A stretch of DNA of 64,000 nt from an uncultured Clostridia bacterium (GTDB taxonomy: Bacteria; Bacillota; Clostridia; TANB77; CAG-508), in the NCBI GenBank assembly GCA_949045875.1, contig CARPYP010000007.1:1-64000 (forward strand), in the 5' to 3' direction. The notes beneath the pieces are model-generated. The model saw nothing but the letters and a program-made list of their open reading frames with translations, was not told the DNA's origin and made no database searches. Numbering within the stretch: the first letter of the stretch is position 1; every line of letters starts with the position of its first letter. This document shows positions 36,500 to 45,467 of this stretch, one piece after another. A program made the position numbers and the translations under genes.

Positions 36500-37411
36500 T
36501 CACACCTCTAAGTATTTACGCATTGACATACCACTTCCTAATACACCAATTCCTATTCCTATTGTTAAATACATAATTAAAATTAAATTAATCATATCTG
36601 CAAATGATACTAAGCTTATATTTAATTTTTGTAATGTTTCTACTTGTACTGCTTGTACTGCAATAGCATTATATGCAAATCCAACTATTATTAGTGTGAT
36701 TAGTGCTGCTATTATTCCAATTATCATTCCTTCTACTACAAATGGCCAACGTATAAAGTTATTTGTTGCTCCTACATATTTCATGATTGATATTTCTTTT
36801 CTTCTAGCATGTACTGATAATTTTATTGTATTTGATATAATAAATATTGATATTATTATTAGTGCAACAAGTATTACAAATATTCCTATCCTTAGACCTT
36901 TTGCAATTGATGATAATGTTTCTATTGTACTATCTGTTGCTACAATATCATCTATGATTTCTTTATTATCTATTCTTATATCTCTTATTTGTTGTTGAAC
37001 TTGCTTATTTAAAGATAAATCTGTTAGTGTTACTGTATATGATGCTTCTACATAGTCTTCTGTAACTCCTTCCATGAATTTATCATGGTCTTTCATATCA
37101 TCTTTCATCTGATTTAGAGCATCTTCTTTTGATACATATTTTGTAGTATTAACTCCTTCAATTTTCATTATCTCTTGTTCTACTTTTTTTATTTGTTCAT
37201 CTGTTGCATCTTTTACTATAAATGCTTGCATTCCTTGTTGTTTTTCTATATTTGTTACTATATGATTAATATTTTCTCCTAGTATAAAGAATGCTCCAAA
37301 CATTAACATTGTTAAACACATGGTTGTTATTGAAATCATTGTAGACTTTTTGTTTTTTAAAACGTTTCTAAATCCTTCTCCAATCAAATAACTAATAATA
37401 TTATATCTCAC
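36500..37411 (-). CDS. ftsX: Cell division permease FtsX, 303 aa
   Basis: Four-helix ABC3-type permease: TM1 (about 26-46), extracytoplasmic loop to about 170, and TM2-TM4 (about 175-200, 225-250, 270-295) with RKEISIMKYVGATNNFI. GTG 37411 lies 8 nt after AAAGGTGG and overlaps the ftsE end by 11 bp, so translation is coupled. Partner of FtsE and the adjacent M23 peptidase. Confidence 0.94.
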   Translation of the reverse strand: MRYNIISYLIGEGFRNVLKNKKSTMISITTMCLTMLMFGAFFILGENINHIVTNIEKQQGMQAFIVKDATDEQIKKVEQEIMKIEGVNTTKYVSKEDALNQMKDDMKDHDKFMEGVTEDYVEASYTVTLTDLSLNKQVQQQIRDIRIDNKEIIDDIVATDSTIETLSSIAKGLRIGIFVILVALIIISIFIISNTIKLSVHARRKEISIMKYVGATNNFIRWPFVVEGMIIGIIAALITLIIVGFAYNAIAVQAVQVETLQKLNISLVSFADMINLILIMYLTIGIGIGVLGSGMSMRKYLEV

Positions 37412-38090
37412 TATTATAACCACCTTTTTTATCGTCTCTTACTATGACACCTTTATCTATTTGAATAACTCTTTTTTTCATTTCGTCAACTATATCTTTT
37501 GCATGAGTTGCTACTACAACGGTTGTTCCTCTTAAATTTATTTCATTTAATAGATTCATTATATCCCAAGCTGTCTCTGGGTCTAAGTTTCCTGTTGGTT
37601 CGTCTGCAATAATCATTGATGGATTATTAACTAATGCTCTGGCTAGTGCTACTCTTTGTTGTTCTCCTCCAGAAAGTTCATTTGGATACATTTTGGCTTT
37701 TCCACTAAGTCCTACTAGTGATAATACCATTGGTACTTGTCTTCTTATATGTCTTGGTGTTGCTCTTACTATATACATTGCATATGCTACATTATCATAT
37801 ACTGTTTTGTCTGGTAATAATCTAAAGTCTTGAAACACTACTCCCATACTTCTTCTTAAGTATGGAACTCTACTTTTTTTTAAAAATGTAGTGTCTTTCC
37901 CATTTATTATTATATTGCCTGATGTTGGTTCTTCTTCTTTTAATATCATTTTTATTAATGTTGATTTTCCTGAACCTGATGCTCCTACTAAAAATGCAAA
38001 TTCTCCTTTTTCTATTTTAAAGTTTGCATTTTCAACTGCTGGCACATCACTGGTTCCATATACTTTTCTTACATTTCTAAATTCTATCAT
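37401..38090 (-). CDS. ftsE: Cell division ATPase FtsE, 229 aa
   Basis: ABC ATPase: Walker A GASGSGKSTLIK, Q-loop VFQDFRLLPDKTVYDNVAYA, signature LSGGEQQRVALARAL, Walker B IIADEPTGNLD and switch His in VVATHAKDIV. It drives FtsX to gate the peptidoglycan hydrolase. First gene of the ftsE-ftsX-M23-ctpA cluster, with its own promoter. Confidence 0.96.
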   Translation of the reverse strand: MIEFRNVRKVYGTSDVPAVENANFKIEKGEFAFLVGASGSGKSTLIKMILKEEEPTSGNIIINGKDTTFLKKSRVPYLRRSMGVVFQDFRLLPDKTVYDNVAYAMYIVRATPRHIRRQVPMVLSLVGLSGKAKMYPNELSGGEQQRVALARALVNNPSMIIADEPTGNLDPETAWDIMNLLNEINLRGTTVVVATHAKDIVDEMKKRVIQIDKGVIVRDDKKGGYNSEI

Positions 38091-38203
38091 TTTTGCTCTC
38101 TTCCTTAATAGATTTATAAATAATTGAATTTGTAATTATATATATTATGACATTTTTCTCTATGATTTTTAAAAAAATTTACTCTATACATATATACATT
38201 TAT

Positions 38204-38232
38204 ATCATAACAATAAATAAAATTTATTTCAA
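38204..38232 (-). promoter_or_regulatory. ftsE promoter
   Basis: On the minus strand TTGAAA (38227-38232), 17-bp spacer, TATGAT (38204-38209). The leader to ftsE is about 110 nt. No other feature seen in the roughly 240-bp gap. Confidence 0.7.
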
Positions 38233-38337
38233 GACTTTTTTATCAATATTTTTTATTAATTTTTGGTTATTCTTCCTCTTTCTTACGTATTCCTCATTTT
38301 CATGTCGTTTTTTGTTACTTTGTAAATTTTTTGTGTC

Positions 38338-39174
38338 CTATTTTTTTCTTTGTTTAACAATTTCATACATTACAATTCCTGCTGATACTGATGCATTTAG
38401 TGAGTTTATTTTTCCTTTCATTGGAATTTTTACTAATCCATCACAGTTCTTTTTTACTAAGTCGCTCATTCCAAAGCCTTCACTCCCTATTATTATGGCT
38501 GACCCATCTCTAAAATCTTGATTGTAATACATATTCTTAGCTTGTCCATCAGTTCCATAAATCCATACACCATTTTCCTTTAAGTATTTTATTGTATCAT
38601 TTATGTTACTAACTCTCGCTATTTTTACATATTCTACAGCTCCTGCTGAGGTTTTTGCTACTGTTGCATTTACTGCTACTGACCTTCTTTTAGGTATTAT
38701 TATACCATGTACCCCTGCTGTTTCTGCTGTTCTAATTATTGACCCCATATTATGTGGGTCTTCTATTCCATCTAAAATTAGTATAAATGGTTTTTCTTCT
38801 TTTTCTTTTGCATATTCTAATATATCATATACATCACAGTATTCAAATGGTGGAACTATTGCTATTACTCCTTGATGATTTTTTGTTTCTGATATTTCAT
38901 CTAGTTTGGATTTTTGAACTTCTACCATTACTATTCTTTTTTCTTTTGCTTTTGCTATTATTTTATTTATTGAACCATTCTTTTCTCCAGATTGTATAAA
39001 TATTTTGTTTATATCTTTTCCAGATTCTAATAGTTCTAAAACAGGGTTACGACCTTCTATTATGTCATCATATATTTTTTGTGGTTTGTTATTATCTACT
39101 CTTACATTATTGTTTTTTCTTATATTTTCTTTTGAAAAACCTTTTTTGCTATATTTGGAATTTCTATTTTTCAT
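38338..39174 (-). CDS. rlmB: 23S rRNA 2'-O-methyltransferase RlmB (TrmH/SpoU family), 278 aa
   Basis: SPOUT methyltransferase with a basic N-terminal extension (1-35), a SpoU substrate-binding domain (about 38-112) and the knot domain: LDGIEDPHNMGSIIRTAE, GSEGFGMSDLVKKNCD and IPMKGKINSLNASVS are the three family motifs. Predicted to methylate G2251 of 23S rRNA; other TrmH-type targets cannot be excluded. Confidence 0.9.
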   Translation of the reverse strand: MKNRNSKYSKKGFSKENIRKNNNVRVDNNKPQKIYDDIIEGRNPVLELLESGKDINKIFIQSGEKNGSINKIIAKAKEKRIVMVEVQKSKLDEISETKNHQGVIAIVPPFEYCDVYDILEYAKEKEEKPFILILDGIEDPHNMGSIIRTAETAGVHGIIIPKRRSVAVNATVAKTSAGAVEYVKIARVSNINDTIKYLKENGVWIYGTDGQAKNMYYNQDFRDGSAIIIGSEGFGMSDLVKKNCDGLVKIPMKGKINSLNASVSAGIVMYEIVKQRKK

Positions 39175-39225
39175 AGTTATTATTGTCCTTTCATATTATT
39201 TTTTAGTGGGCATTGTGCAACTACA

Positions 39226-41034
39226 TCAGTCCTCTTCATCCAGCTTTAAAACCGATAGAAACGCTTCTTGTGGTACTTCGACATTTCCTATTTGACGCAT
39301 TTTCTTTTTTCCTCGTTTTTGCTTTTCAAGTAGTTTCTTTTTTCTTGTTATGTCTCCTCCATAACATTTTGCTAATACATCTTTTCTCATTGCTGATATT
39401 GTTTCTCTTGCTATTATTTTTCCTCCTACTACTGCTTGAAGTGGTATTATAAATAATTGTCTAGGTATTACTGTTTTTAGTTTTTCTACCATCTTTCTTC
39501 CTCTATTATAAGCACTGTCTTTAAATACTATAAATGATAAAGCATCAACTGGTTCATTGTTTACATGTATGTCTAGTCTTACAAGTTCTGAACGTTTATA
39601 TTCTTTGAATTCATAGTCAAAAGATGCATATCCCTTTGTTTTAGATTTTAGGTTATCAAAAAAGTCATATATTATTTCATTTAATGGCATATCATATATT
39701 AAAGTAACTCTGTTTTCATCTAAGTATTTCATATCTATATAAACTCCACGTCTGTCTTGACATATTTGCATTAGATTTCCTACATATTCTTTAGGTGTAT
39801 ATATTTCTGCTTTTACTATTGGTTCTTCAATATAAGAGATTTCTTGCCCTGATGGTAAATCTGTTGGATTATATAAGTCTAATATTGTACCATCTGTTTT
39901 GTGTACTTTATATATAACTGATGGTGCAGTAGTTATTAGCCCTAAGTCAAATTCTCTGTCTAGTCTTTCTTGTATTATTTCTAAGTGCAATAATCCTAAA
40001 AATCCACATCTAAACCCAAATCCTAATGCTGCTGAGGTTTCGGGTTCATATTGAAGGGCTGCATCGTTTAGTTTTAATTTTTCAAGTGCTACTTTTAAGT
40101 TCTCATATTGGCTTCCATCCATTGGATATATTCCACAATATACCATAGGATTTACTTTTTTATATCCTGGTAATGCTTCTGTTGCTGGATTTGAATTAAC
40201 TGTAATTGTATCTCCAACATGTATATCTTCTAGATTTTTTATGCTTGCTGCAATATATCCAACTTCTCCTGCTTTTATTTCATTTGATTCTATATATGTT
40301 CCTGGTTCAAAATAACCTACCTCTGCTACTGTAAATACCTTGTTTGCTTTCATAAGTCTTATTTCGTCTCCTGGTTTTATTTTTCCTTCAAATACTCTTA
40401 CATAAGCTATTGCTCCTTTATAATTATCATAATATGAATCAAATATTAAACATTTAGCTTGTGCATTTTCATCTCCTCCTGGTGCTGGAATGTCTTTTAC
40501 AATTCTTTCTAACACCTCTTCAACATTTAATCCTGTTTTTGCTGAAATACATGGTGCTGTTTCTGCTTCAATTCCTATTATATCTTCTATTTCTTTTTTT
40601 ACTTCGTCTGGTCTTGCATTTGGTAAATCTACTTTATTTATTACAGGTATTATTTCAAGATTATTATCTATTGCTAGATAAACATTTGCTAAAGTTTGTG
40701 CTTCAACTCCTTGAGAAGCATCCACTACAAGTATTGCTCCATCACATGCTGCTAAACTCCTAGATACCTCATAATTGAAATCAACATGTCCTGGTGTGTC
40801 TATTAAATTAAAAATATATTCTTCTCCATTTTTAGCTTTATATATCATTCTTACTGCTTGTGATTTTATAGTAATTCCACGCTCTTTTTCTAATTCCATA
40901 TTATCTAATACTTGGCTTTCCATCTCACGTTTAGATAATACTCCTGTCATTTCTATTATTCTATCTGATAATGTAGACTTTCCATGATCTATATGTGCAA
41001 TTATACTAAAATTTCTAATATGATTTCTATTCAT
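39226..41034 (-). CDS. lepA: Elongation factor 4 (LepA), 602 aa
   Basis: Back-translocating translational GTPase: G1 [15 protein letters not shown]2/G3 with RGITIK and DTPGHVDF, G4 NKVDLP, then domains II, III and V and the LepA-specific C-terminal domain ending [19 protein letters not shown]. Full length. Own ribosome binding site AAGGG. Confidence 0.97.
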   Translation of the reverse strand: MNRNHIRNFSIIAHIDHGKSTLSDRIIEMTGVLSKREMESQVLDNMELEKERGITIKSQAVRMIYKAKNGEEYIFNLIDTPGHVDFNYEVSRSLAACDGAILVVDASQGVEAQTLANVYLAIDNNLEIIPVINKVDLPNARPDEVKKEIEDIIGIEAETAPCISAKTGLNVEEVLERIVKDIPAPGGDENAQAKCLIFDSYYDNYKGAIAYVRVFEGKIKPGDEIRLMKANKVFTVAEVGYFEPGTYIESNEIKAGEVGYIAASIKNLEDIHVGDTITVNSNPATEALPGYKKVNPMVYCGIYPMDGSQYENLKVALEKLKLNDAALQYEPETSAALGFGFRCGFLGLLHLEIIQERLDREFDLGLITTAPSVIYKVHKTDGTILDLYNPTDLPSGQEISYIEEPIVKAEIYTPKEYVGNLMQICQDRRGVYIDMKYLDENRVTLIYDMPLNEIIYDFFDNLKSKTKGYASFDYEFKEYKRSELVRLDIHVNNEPVDALSFIVFKDSAYNRGRKMVEKLKTVIPRQLFIIPLQAVVGGKIIARETISAMRKDVLAKCYGGDITRKKKLLEKQKRGKKKMRQIGNVEVPQEAFLSVLKLDEED

Positions 41035-41100
41035 TGTTTTCCCTTCTCATTTTATTTTTTTATATTTTAGCATATAAGTTTTTTATTTTCAATGCTTATT

Positions 41101-42156
41101 TTAATCTATGGTTCTTTCCTCTACTAAATCATTTAACCTTATATTAGGTATTCTTTTTTCCGAAATTTCTTCTAGTTTTCTTGTTAAATGTCTAGAACCT
41201 TTACTTGTTATTCCGATTCTTAATCCTTCGTTCTCAAAATATTTTAATTCTTCTAATGTTACAGGAAGCATACTTTTATCTGTTCTTGATAATAAATATA
41301 TAGAAGTTATATCCTTATTTTCAAATGTATATGCACATATTGTGTATCTAGATATTTTACCTTTTACTATATTACAAGGAAATATAAATAGTTTTTCTTT
41401 ATATGTTTGAAATAGAGTTGAAGCTTCAATTCTTTCATCTGGCCTATCTTTGCCAATGTAAATTTCAAAAACTTTTCTATAAAATTTAAAAGTTTCTCCA
41501 ACTGATGTTTTTTTCACCTCTTCATTTAATCTATTATCTGTAAAAACACTTTTTACAATTTCTGTTGTTGTAATATTTTTACCTATATTACTTTTCTGTT
41601 GTCTACAATAATCTTCTGTATAACCCTTATCATCACTAATTGTTCCTATTTTTCTCATAATTTCATCAATTTTTTCTTCTGATAATGTACTTAAAAAACC
41701 TTCTCCAAATCCTTTTGTTCCAAAGTTTCTCCAGTGAAATCCTGTTTGAATATTTGTTAAATCTCTTTGTAAATCACATTTTATAATTCTATTGTCTTTT
41801 AATTTTATTACAGGATATACATGTTCTCCAATTTCTAAATTTTGTATTCCATTTTTGGTAATAGTTCCTTCCTCATCAACATAATATACATCTAATCCCA
41901 TCTCTCCTGCAATAGATTTAAACAATCTGCTTATTGTTACACATATAATCTTTCTTTTATCAAGAGTTTCTATATTTCTATTATCTTTTGATAATTTATA
42001 TATTTTTTTAATAGTTTCTGAATTTCCCCAATAATAGTGCTCCGAAAAGCTCCTATCTTGTGCTATTTCTTTCATTATATATGCAGCAGTTGTTTCTTCA
42101 TCTAAATTGTGTGGTATTTCGCATTTTATTTTATCAGTTAGTTGTTTTTTTGTCAA
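41101..42156 (-). CDS. Unknown protein with transglutaminase-like signature, 351 aa
   Basis: Not recognised as a named family. Around residues 70-130 a Cys (ICVTISRLFKSIAGEMGLDV), His (EHVYPVIKLKDN) and Asp (CDLQRDL) occur in the order and spacing of the transglutaminase/papain-like catalytic triad. The rest is charged alpha/beta. No signal peptide, so cytosolic. TTG start with GGAGAT 9 nt upstream. It begins 13 bp after the uvrB stop and probably shares its transcript. Confidence 0.6.
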   Translation of the reverse strand: MTKKQLTDKIKCEIPHNLDEETTAAYIMKEIAQDRSFSEHYYWGNSETIKKIYKLSKDNRNIETLDKRKIICVTISRLFKSIAGEMGLDVYYVDEEGTITKNGIQNLEIGEHVYPVIKLKDNRIIKCDLQRDLTNIQTGFHWRNFGTKGFGEGFLSTLSEEKIDEIMRKIGTISDDKGYTEDYCRQQKSNIGKNITTTEIVKSVFTDNRLNEEVKKTSVGETFKFYRKVFEIYIGKDRPDERIEASTLFQTYKEKLFIFPCNIVKGKISRYTICAYTFENKDITSIYLLSRTDKSMLPVTLEELKYFENEGLRIGITSKGSRHLTRKLEEISEKRIPNIRLNDLVEERTID

Positions 42157-42169
42157 TATATATCATCTC

Positions 42170-44126
42170 CTATTTAATTTCGCTTAACTCTTTTATTTTA
42201 TCTCTTAAAATGGCTGCTTCTTCAAATTCCATATTTTGTGCATGTTTTAACATTTCTTCTGTTAATTTATTTATTACATCTTCTATGCTTTCTTCTTCTT
42301 TTATTCCATATTCTGACTGAATATCTTCTATTATTGTAGCTCTTATAGTGTCTCTTACACCTTTTCTAATAGTTTGTGGTGTTATATTATTCTTCTTATT
42401 ATATTCTTCCTGTATTTTTCTACGCCTATTTGTCTCTTTAATTGCTTTTTCCATAGATTCTGTTAATTCGTCTGCATACATTATGACTTTTCCGTCTACA
42501 TTTCTTGCTGCTCTACCTATAGTTTGAACTAATGAACGTTCTGAGCGTAAAAATCCCTCTTTATCTGCATCTAGTATTGCAACTAATGATACTTCTGGAA
42601 TGTCTAATCCTTCTCTTAAAAGATTTATTCCTACTAAAACGTCAAATTTTCCAACTCTTAAATCTCTTATTATTTCCATCCTTTCTAATGCTTTTATATC
42701 TGAATGCATATATCTTACTCTTATATTTACCCCTGCTAAATAACTTGTTAAATCCTCAGCCATCTTTTTTGTAAGAGTTGTAACAAGTACCCTTTCATCT
42801 TTTTCTGTTCTCATTTTTATTTGACCTATTAAATCATCTATCTGATTTTCTACTGGTCTTACTTCTATTTTTGGGTCTAATAGTCCTGTTGGTCTTATAA
42901 TTTGCTCAACTACATTTTCCTTAGAATGTTCACTTTCATATTCTGCAGGTGTAGCAGATACAAATATTACTTGATTAATTCTATCTTCAAATTCATCAAA
43001 TTTAAGTGGTCTATTATCTAATGCAGATGGTAATCTAAATCCATATTTTATTAGATTTTCTTTACGTGCTCTATCACCATTAAACATTCCTCTAACTTGT
43101 GGTATTGTTGCATGTGATTCATCTACTAATAGCAGAAAGTCCTTTGGTAAATAATCAAATAATGTAAAAGGTGCTGAGCCTGGTACTCGTCCACTTATAT
43201 GTCTTGAATAATTTTCTATTCCTTGGCAGAAACCTGTTTCTCTCATCATCTCAATATCAAAATTTGTTCTTTCCTCAATTCTTTGTGCTTCTATTAGCTT
43301 ATCATATTCTTTAAAGTATTTTATTCTTTCTTTTAATTCTTCTTCTATATCAACTATTGCCTTATCTAACTTTCCTTTTTCTGTAACATAATGAGAGTTT
43401 GGAAATATCATAACATGATTTCTTAAACCTACTGATTTACCAGTTAAAGGATTTATTTCATTTACTTTTTCAATTTCGTCTCCCCAAAATTCAACTCTAA
43501 TTGCACTCTCGCTTTGGTCAGAAGGATAAATTTCTAAGACATCTCCCTTTGCTCTGAAAGTACCTCTTTTAAAGTCAATCTCATTTCTGGTATACTGCAT
43601 ATTTATTAGCCTTTTCATGATTTCATCTCTAGATTTTTCCATTCCTGGTCTTAATGATACTATCATATTTTCATAGTCAATAGGGTCTCCTAAACCATAT
43701 ATACAAGAAACTGAAGATACTATTATAACATCTTTTCTTTCAAAAAGTGCAGCAGTAGCTGAATGTCTTAATTTATCAAGTTCATCATTTATACTTGCGT
43801 CTTTTTCAATATAAGTATCACTGGATGCAATATATGCTTCTGGTTGATAATAATCATAATAAGAAACAAAATATTCAACACTGTTCTCTGGAAAGAACTC
43901 TTTGAACTCACTGAACAGTTGTCCGAGCAAGTGTCTTATTATGTGCCAAAACTAGTGTTGGCTTTTGTACTTTTTCTATTATATTTGCCATTGTGAAAGT
44001 TTTTCCTGAACCTGTAACTCCTAGAAGTGTCTGGAATTTCTTACCCTCCATTATTCCTTTACTAAGGTACTCTATAGCATTGGGTTGATCTCCTGTAGGT
44101 TTGTATTCAGAATGTATTTTAAACAT
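42170..44126 (-). pseudogene. uvrB: uvrB, excinuclease subunit B, interrupted by a +1 frameshift
   Basis: The 5' part (44126 to about 43926) encodes [18 protein letters not shown] through the P-loop [10 protein letters not shown] to HNKTLA; the downstream part (from about 43924 to 42170) continues [20 protein letters not shown] through the helicase motifs and UvrB-type C-terminus (about 586 codons). They are in different frames. The sequence CTTGCT-C-GGACAA contains one extra base (minus-strand C, position 43925); removing it restores the UvrB consensus NKTLAGQL. Together they give about 658 residues, normal for UvrB. Either a real mutation or an assembly error; damage repair would be impaired if real. 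Confidence 0.9.
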
Positions 44127-44169
44127 CTCTAACTCTCCTTTCTATTGAAAACAAAATGCTTTGCATTTT

Positions 44170-44320
44170 GCATACTGACGTTGTAATCGGCAAAGCCTCA
44201 ACAACCTCAGCAATTGCTTTTGGTTGGTCGCCTGTTGGCTTATAATCTGAATGAATTTTAAACATATTTCCTCCTTTTGCTGAGGCTGTTAAGGCTTTGC
44301 CTGTTACAGCGTCAGTATGC
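44170..44320. repeat. 44-bp inverted repeats flanking a second partial uvrB start
   Basis: Arms 44170-44213 and 44277-44320 match at 39 of 44 bases when one is inverted. Between them, 44214-44276 on the minus strand holds AGGAGG, ATG and 17 codons [18 protein letters not shown], a diverged copy of the real uvrB beginning 139 bp downstream; the arm then supplies AEVVEAL in frame. Confidence 0.85.
44191..44265 (-). pseudogene. Partial duplicate of the uvrB 5' end
   Basis: A ribosome binding site and about 25 codons ([20 protein letters not shown] then VVEAL) that resemble uvrB codons 1-25 but differ from the main copy at many synonymous sites. The frame runs on, past the inverted repeat, to a stop at 44119. 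It cannot make UvrB. It may be the remnant of an older or foreign allele. Confidence 0.8.
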
Positions 44321-44377
44321 ATGGTACTTAGTTACTGTTCAATCTTTGATTGTTATAGTAACTTATGTGGTGTTAGC

Positions 44378-44482
44378 TGTGACCGACAAAAATGACACCT
44401 ATTAACCAAAAATTCGTGTAATTTGTTCGCCTTTTTTCGTTTTTTTGTAAACATAAATGTCAATTACACGAATTCGGTCACA
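44378..44482. repeat. Nested palindromic element in uvrB-parE gap
   Basis: Outer arms TGTGACCGA (44378-44386) and TCGGTCACA (44474-44482); inner perfect 13-bp arms AATTCGTGTAATT (44411-44423) and its complement (44462-44474); T-rich loop. Another palindrome with a TTT loop precedes it at about 44328-44365. I see no coding in 44323-44622. Confidence 0.7.
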
Positions 44483-44570
44483 AACTTTATATTTTTAAAC
44501 TAAATAATTCTAAATAAACCTATTTAAAACTAAATATATTTTTCTAACATTTCTATTCTAGCATTTTTAT

Positions 44571-44599
44571 ATAAAAAATACAAGGTATCTATAACCTTG
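44571..44599 (-). terminator. Terminator of the toxin-antitoxin operon
   Basis: CAAGGT (44581-44586) and ACCTTG (44594-44599), followed on the minus strand by TATTTTTTATAT. Confidence 0.8.
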
Positions 44600-44622
44600 C
44601 ATTGTCTAATATATTTTTATAA

Positions 44623-44946
44623 TCATTCATCTTCTATTCTTAAATAATCAATTCTTCCATATATCACTCTATGAATAACCACTTGTTTATATTGTTCTTC
44701 TATTTCATATAACACTATATAATTTTCTACTACTAATTTACGATATACATCATTATGTGGTTTTATTTGTACTTCTAAACATACGTATGGATTTGTTTCT
44801 AACATAAAAATGCTTTGCTCAATTTTATCCATTAGTCGATTTGCTGCATTTGTTGCTTGTAAGTGTTCTGATATATATTCATAAGTATTTTCTAATTCTT
44901 CCTTTGCTACATCTGTTAAAATGATTTCATAGGTATTAGTATCCAT
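44623..44946 (-). CDS. ParE/RelE-superfamily toxin, 107 aa
   Basis: ParE-like fold: IILTDVAKEELENTYEYISEH, ...ANRLMDKIEQSIFML, NPYVCLEV, and the C-terminal YRKLVVENYIVLYEI...VVIHRVIYGRIDYLRI. Either a gyrase poison (ParE) or ribosome-dependent mRNase (RelE); the sequence does not decide. It overlaps the antitoxin stop by 11 bp, the usual coupled arrangement. Confidence 0.88.
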   Translation of the reverse strand: MDTNTYEIILTDVAKEELENTYEYISEHLQATNAANRLMDKIEQSIFMLETNPYVCLEVQIKPHNDVYRKLVVENYIVLYEIEEQYKQVVIHRVIYGRIDYLRIEDE

Positions 44947-45175
44947 ATTTTTCTCTCAACCCCTTAAAAACTGTTCTAGCACTATGGACTTTTCCTTCTT
45001 TATATTGTTTTTTACTTTTCTCTAGTTTACTTAAAAACATTTCTTTTTGATATTGTTCTAAACTAATTACCACTAAATCTTTTTTGTTTTCTCTTTTTAC
45101 TATTATTGGTTCTTCTATATTATCTACTTCATTAACTGTAGTTTCAAATTCTCTAACTGTAATTTCTCTTTGCAT
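44936..45175 (-). CDS. Phd/YefM-family antitoxin, 79 aa
   Basis: N-terminal DNA-binding Phd/YefM fold (ITVREFETTVNEVDNIEEPI, then VKRENKKDLVVISLEQYQK) with a charged C-terminal toxin-binding helix (about 50-75). It normally represses its own promoter. Ribosome binding site GGAAGG. The pair lies between the BREX island and uvrB, a typical place for an addiction module. Confidence 0.88.
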   Translation of the reverse strand: MQREITVREFETTVNEVDNIEEPIIVKRENKKDLVVISLEQYQKEMFLSKLEKSKKQYKEGKVHSARTVFKGLREKYGY

Positions 45176-45201
45176 ATTTTCACATCCTTCCTATATTTCT
45201 T

Positions 45202-45229
45202 ATTATACCATAAATTTAAAAAATTTCAC
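45202..45229 (-). promoter_or_regulatory. Antitoxin-toxin promoter candidate
   Basis: TATAAT (45202-45207) on the minus strand, about 30 bp before the antitoxin start; the -35 match (GTGAAA) is poor. Auto-repression by the antitoxin is expected but no operator palindrome was found. Confidence 0.45.
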
Positions 45230-45284
45230 CCTATTTGTAAAAATTTCTATCACTTTATTTTTTCATAGTATGCATTGTATTTTT

Positions 45285-45410
45285 CTAATCAATACTAATT
45301 TCTAATCCAACTCCTACTTCATTTATTTTTAATTTCTTTCCTATTTCTATTTTAGCATCTAGAGAAATACAGTGACAAGGATATATTTTTAAAGGATTAT
45401 TGTTTTGCAC
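45285..45410 (-). pseudogene. C-terminal gene fragment (MBL-hydrolase-like)
   Basis: About 41 codons ending at TAG; translation contains KIYPCHCISLDAKIEIGKK and NEVGVGLEISID, resembling the end of MBL-fold metallohydrolases (weak). AAGGGAG lies before a GTG, but upstream of it is a stop in frame and no catalytic domain. It sits directly beyond the 3' end of pglZ and looks like debris. Confidence 0.5.
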
Positions 45411-45467
45411 GATTTCTCCCTTAAAGTTTTATCAAAAGTACATGCGGAAGCCTTATTTTATTGGTGC

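Noticed and set aside
43900..43935. Programmed frameshift in uvrB
   Set aside because: No slippery run or downstream pseudoknot is evident and UvrB is not known to use frameshifting; a mutation or sequencing error is simpler.
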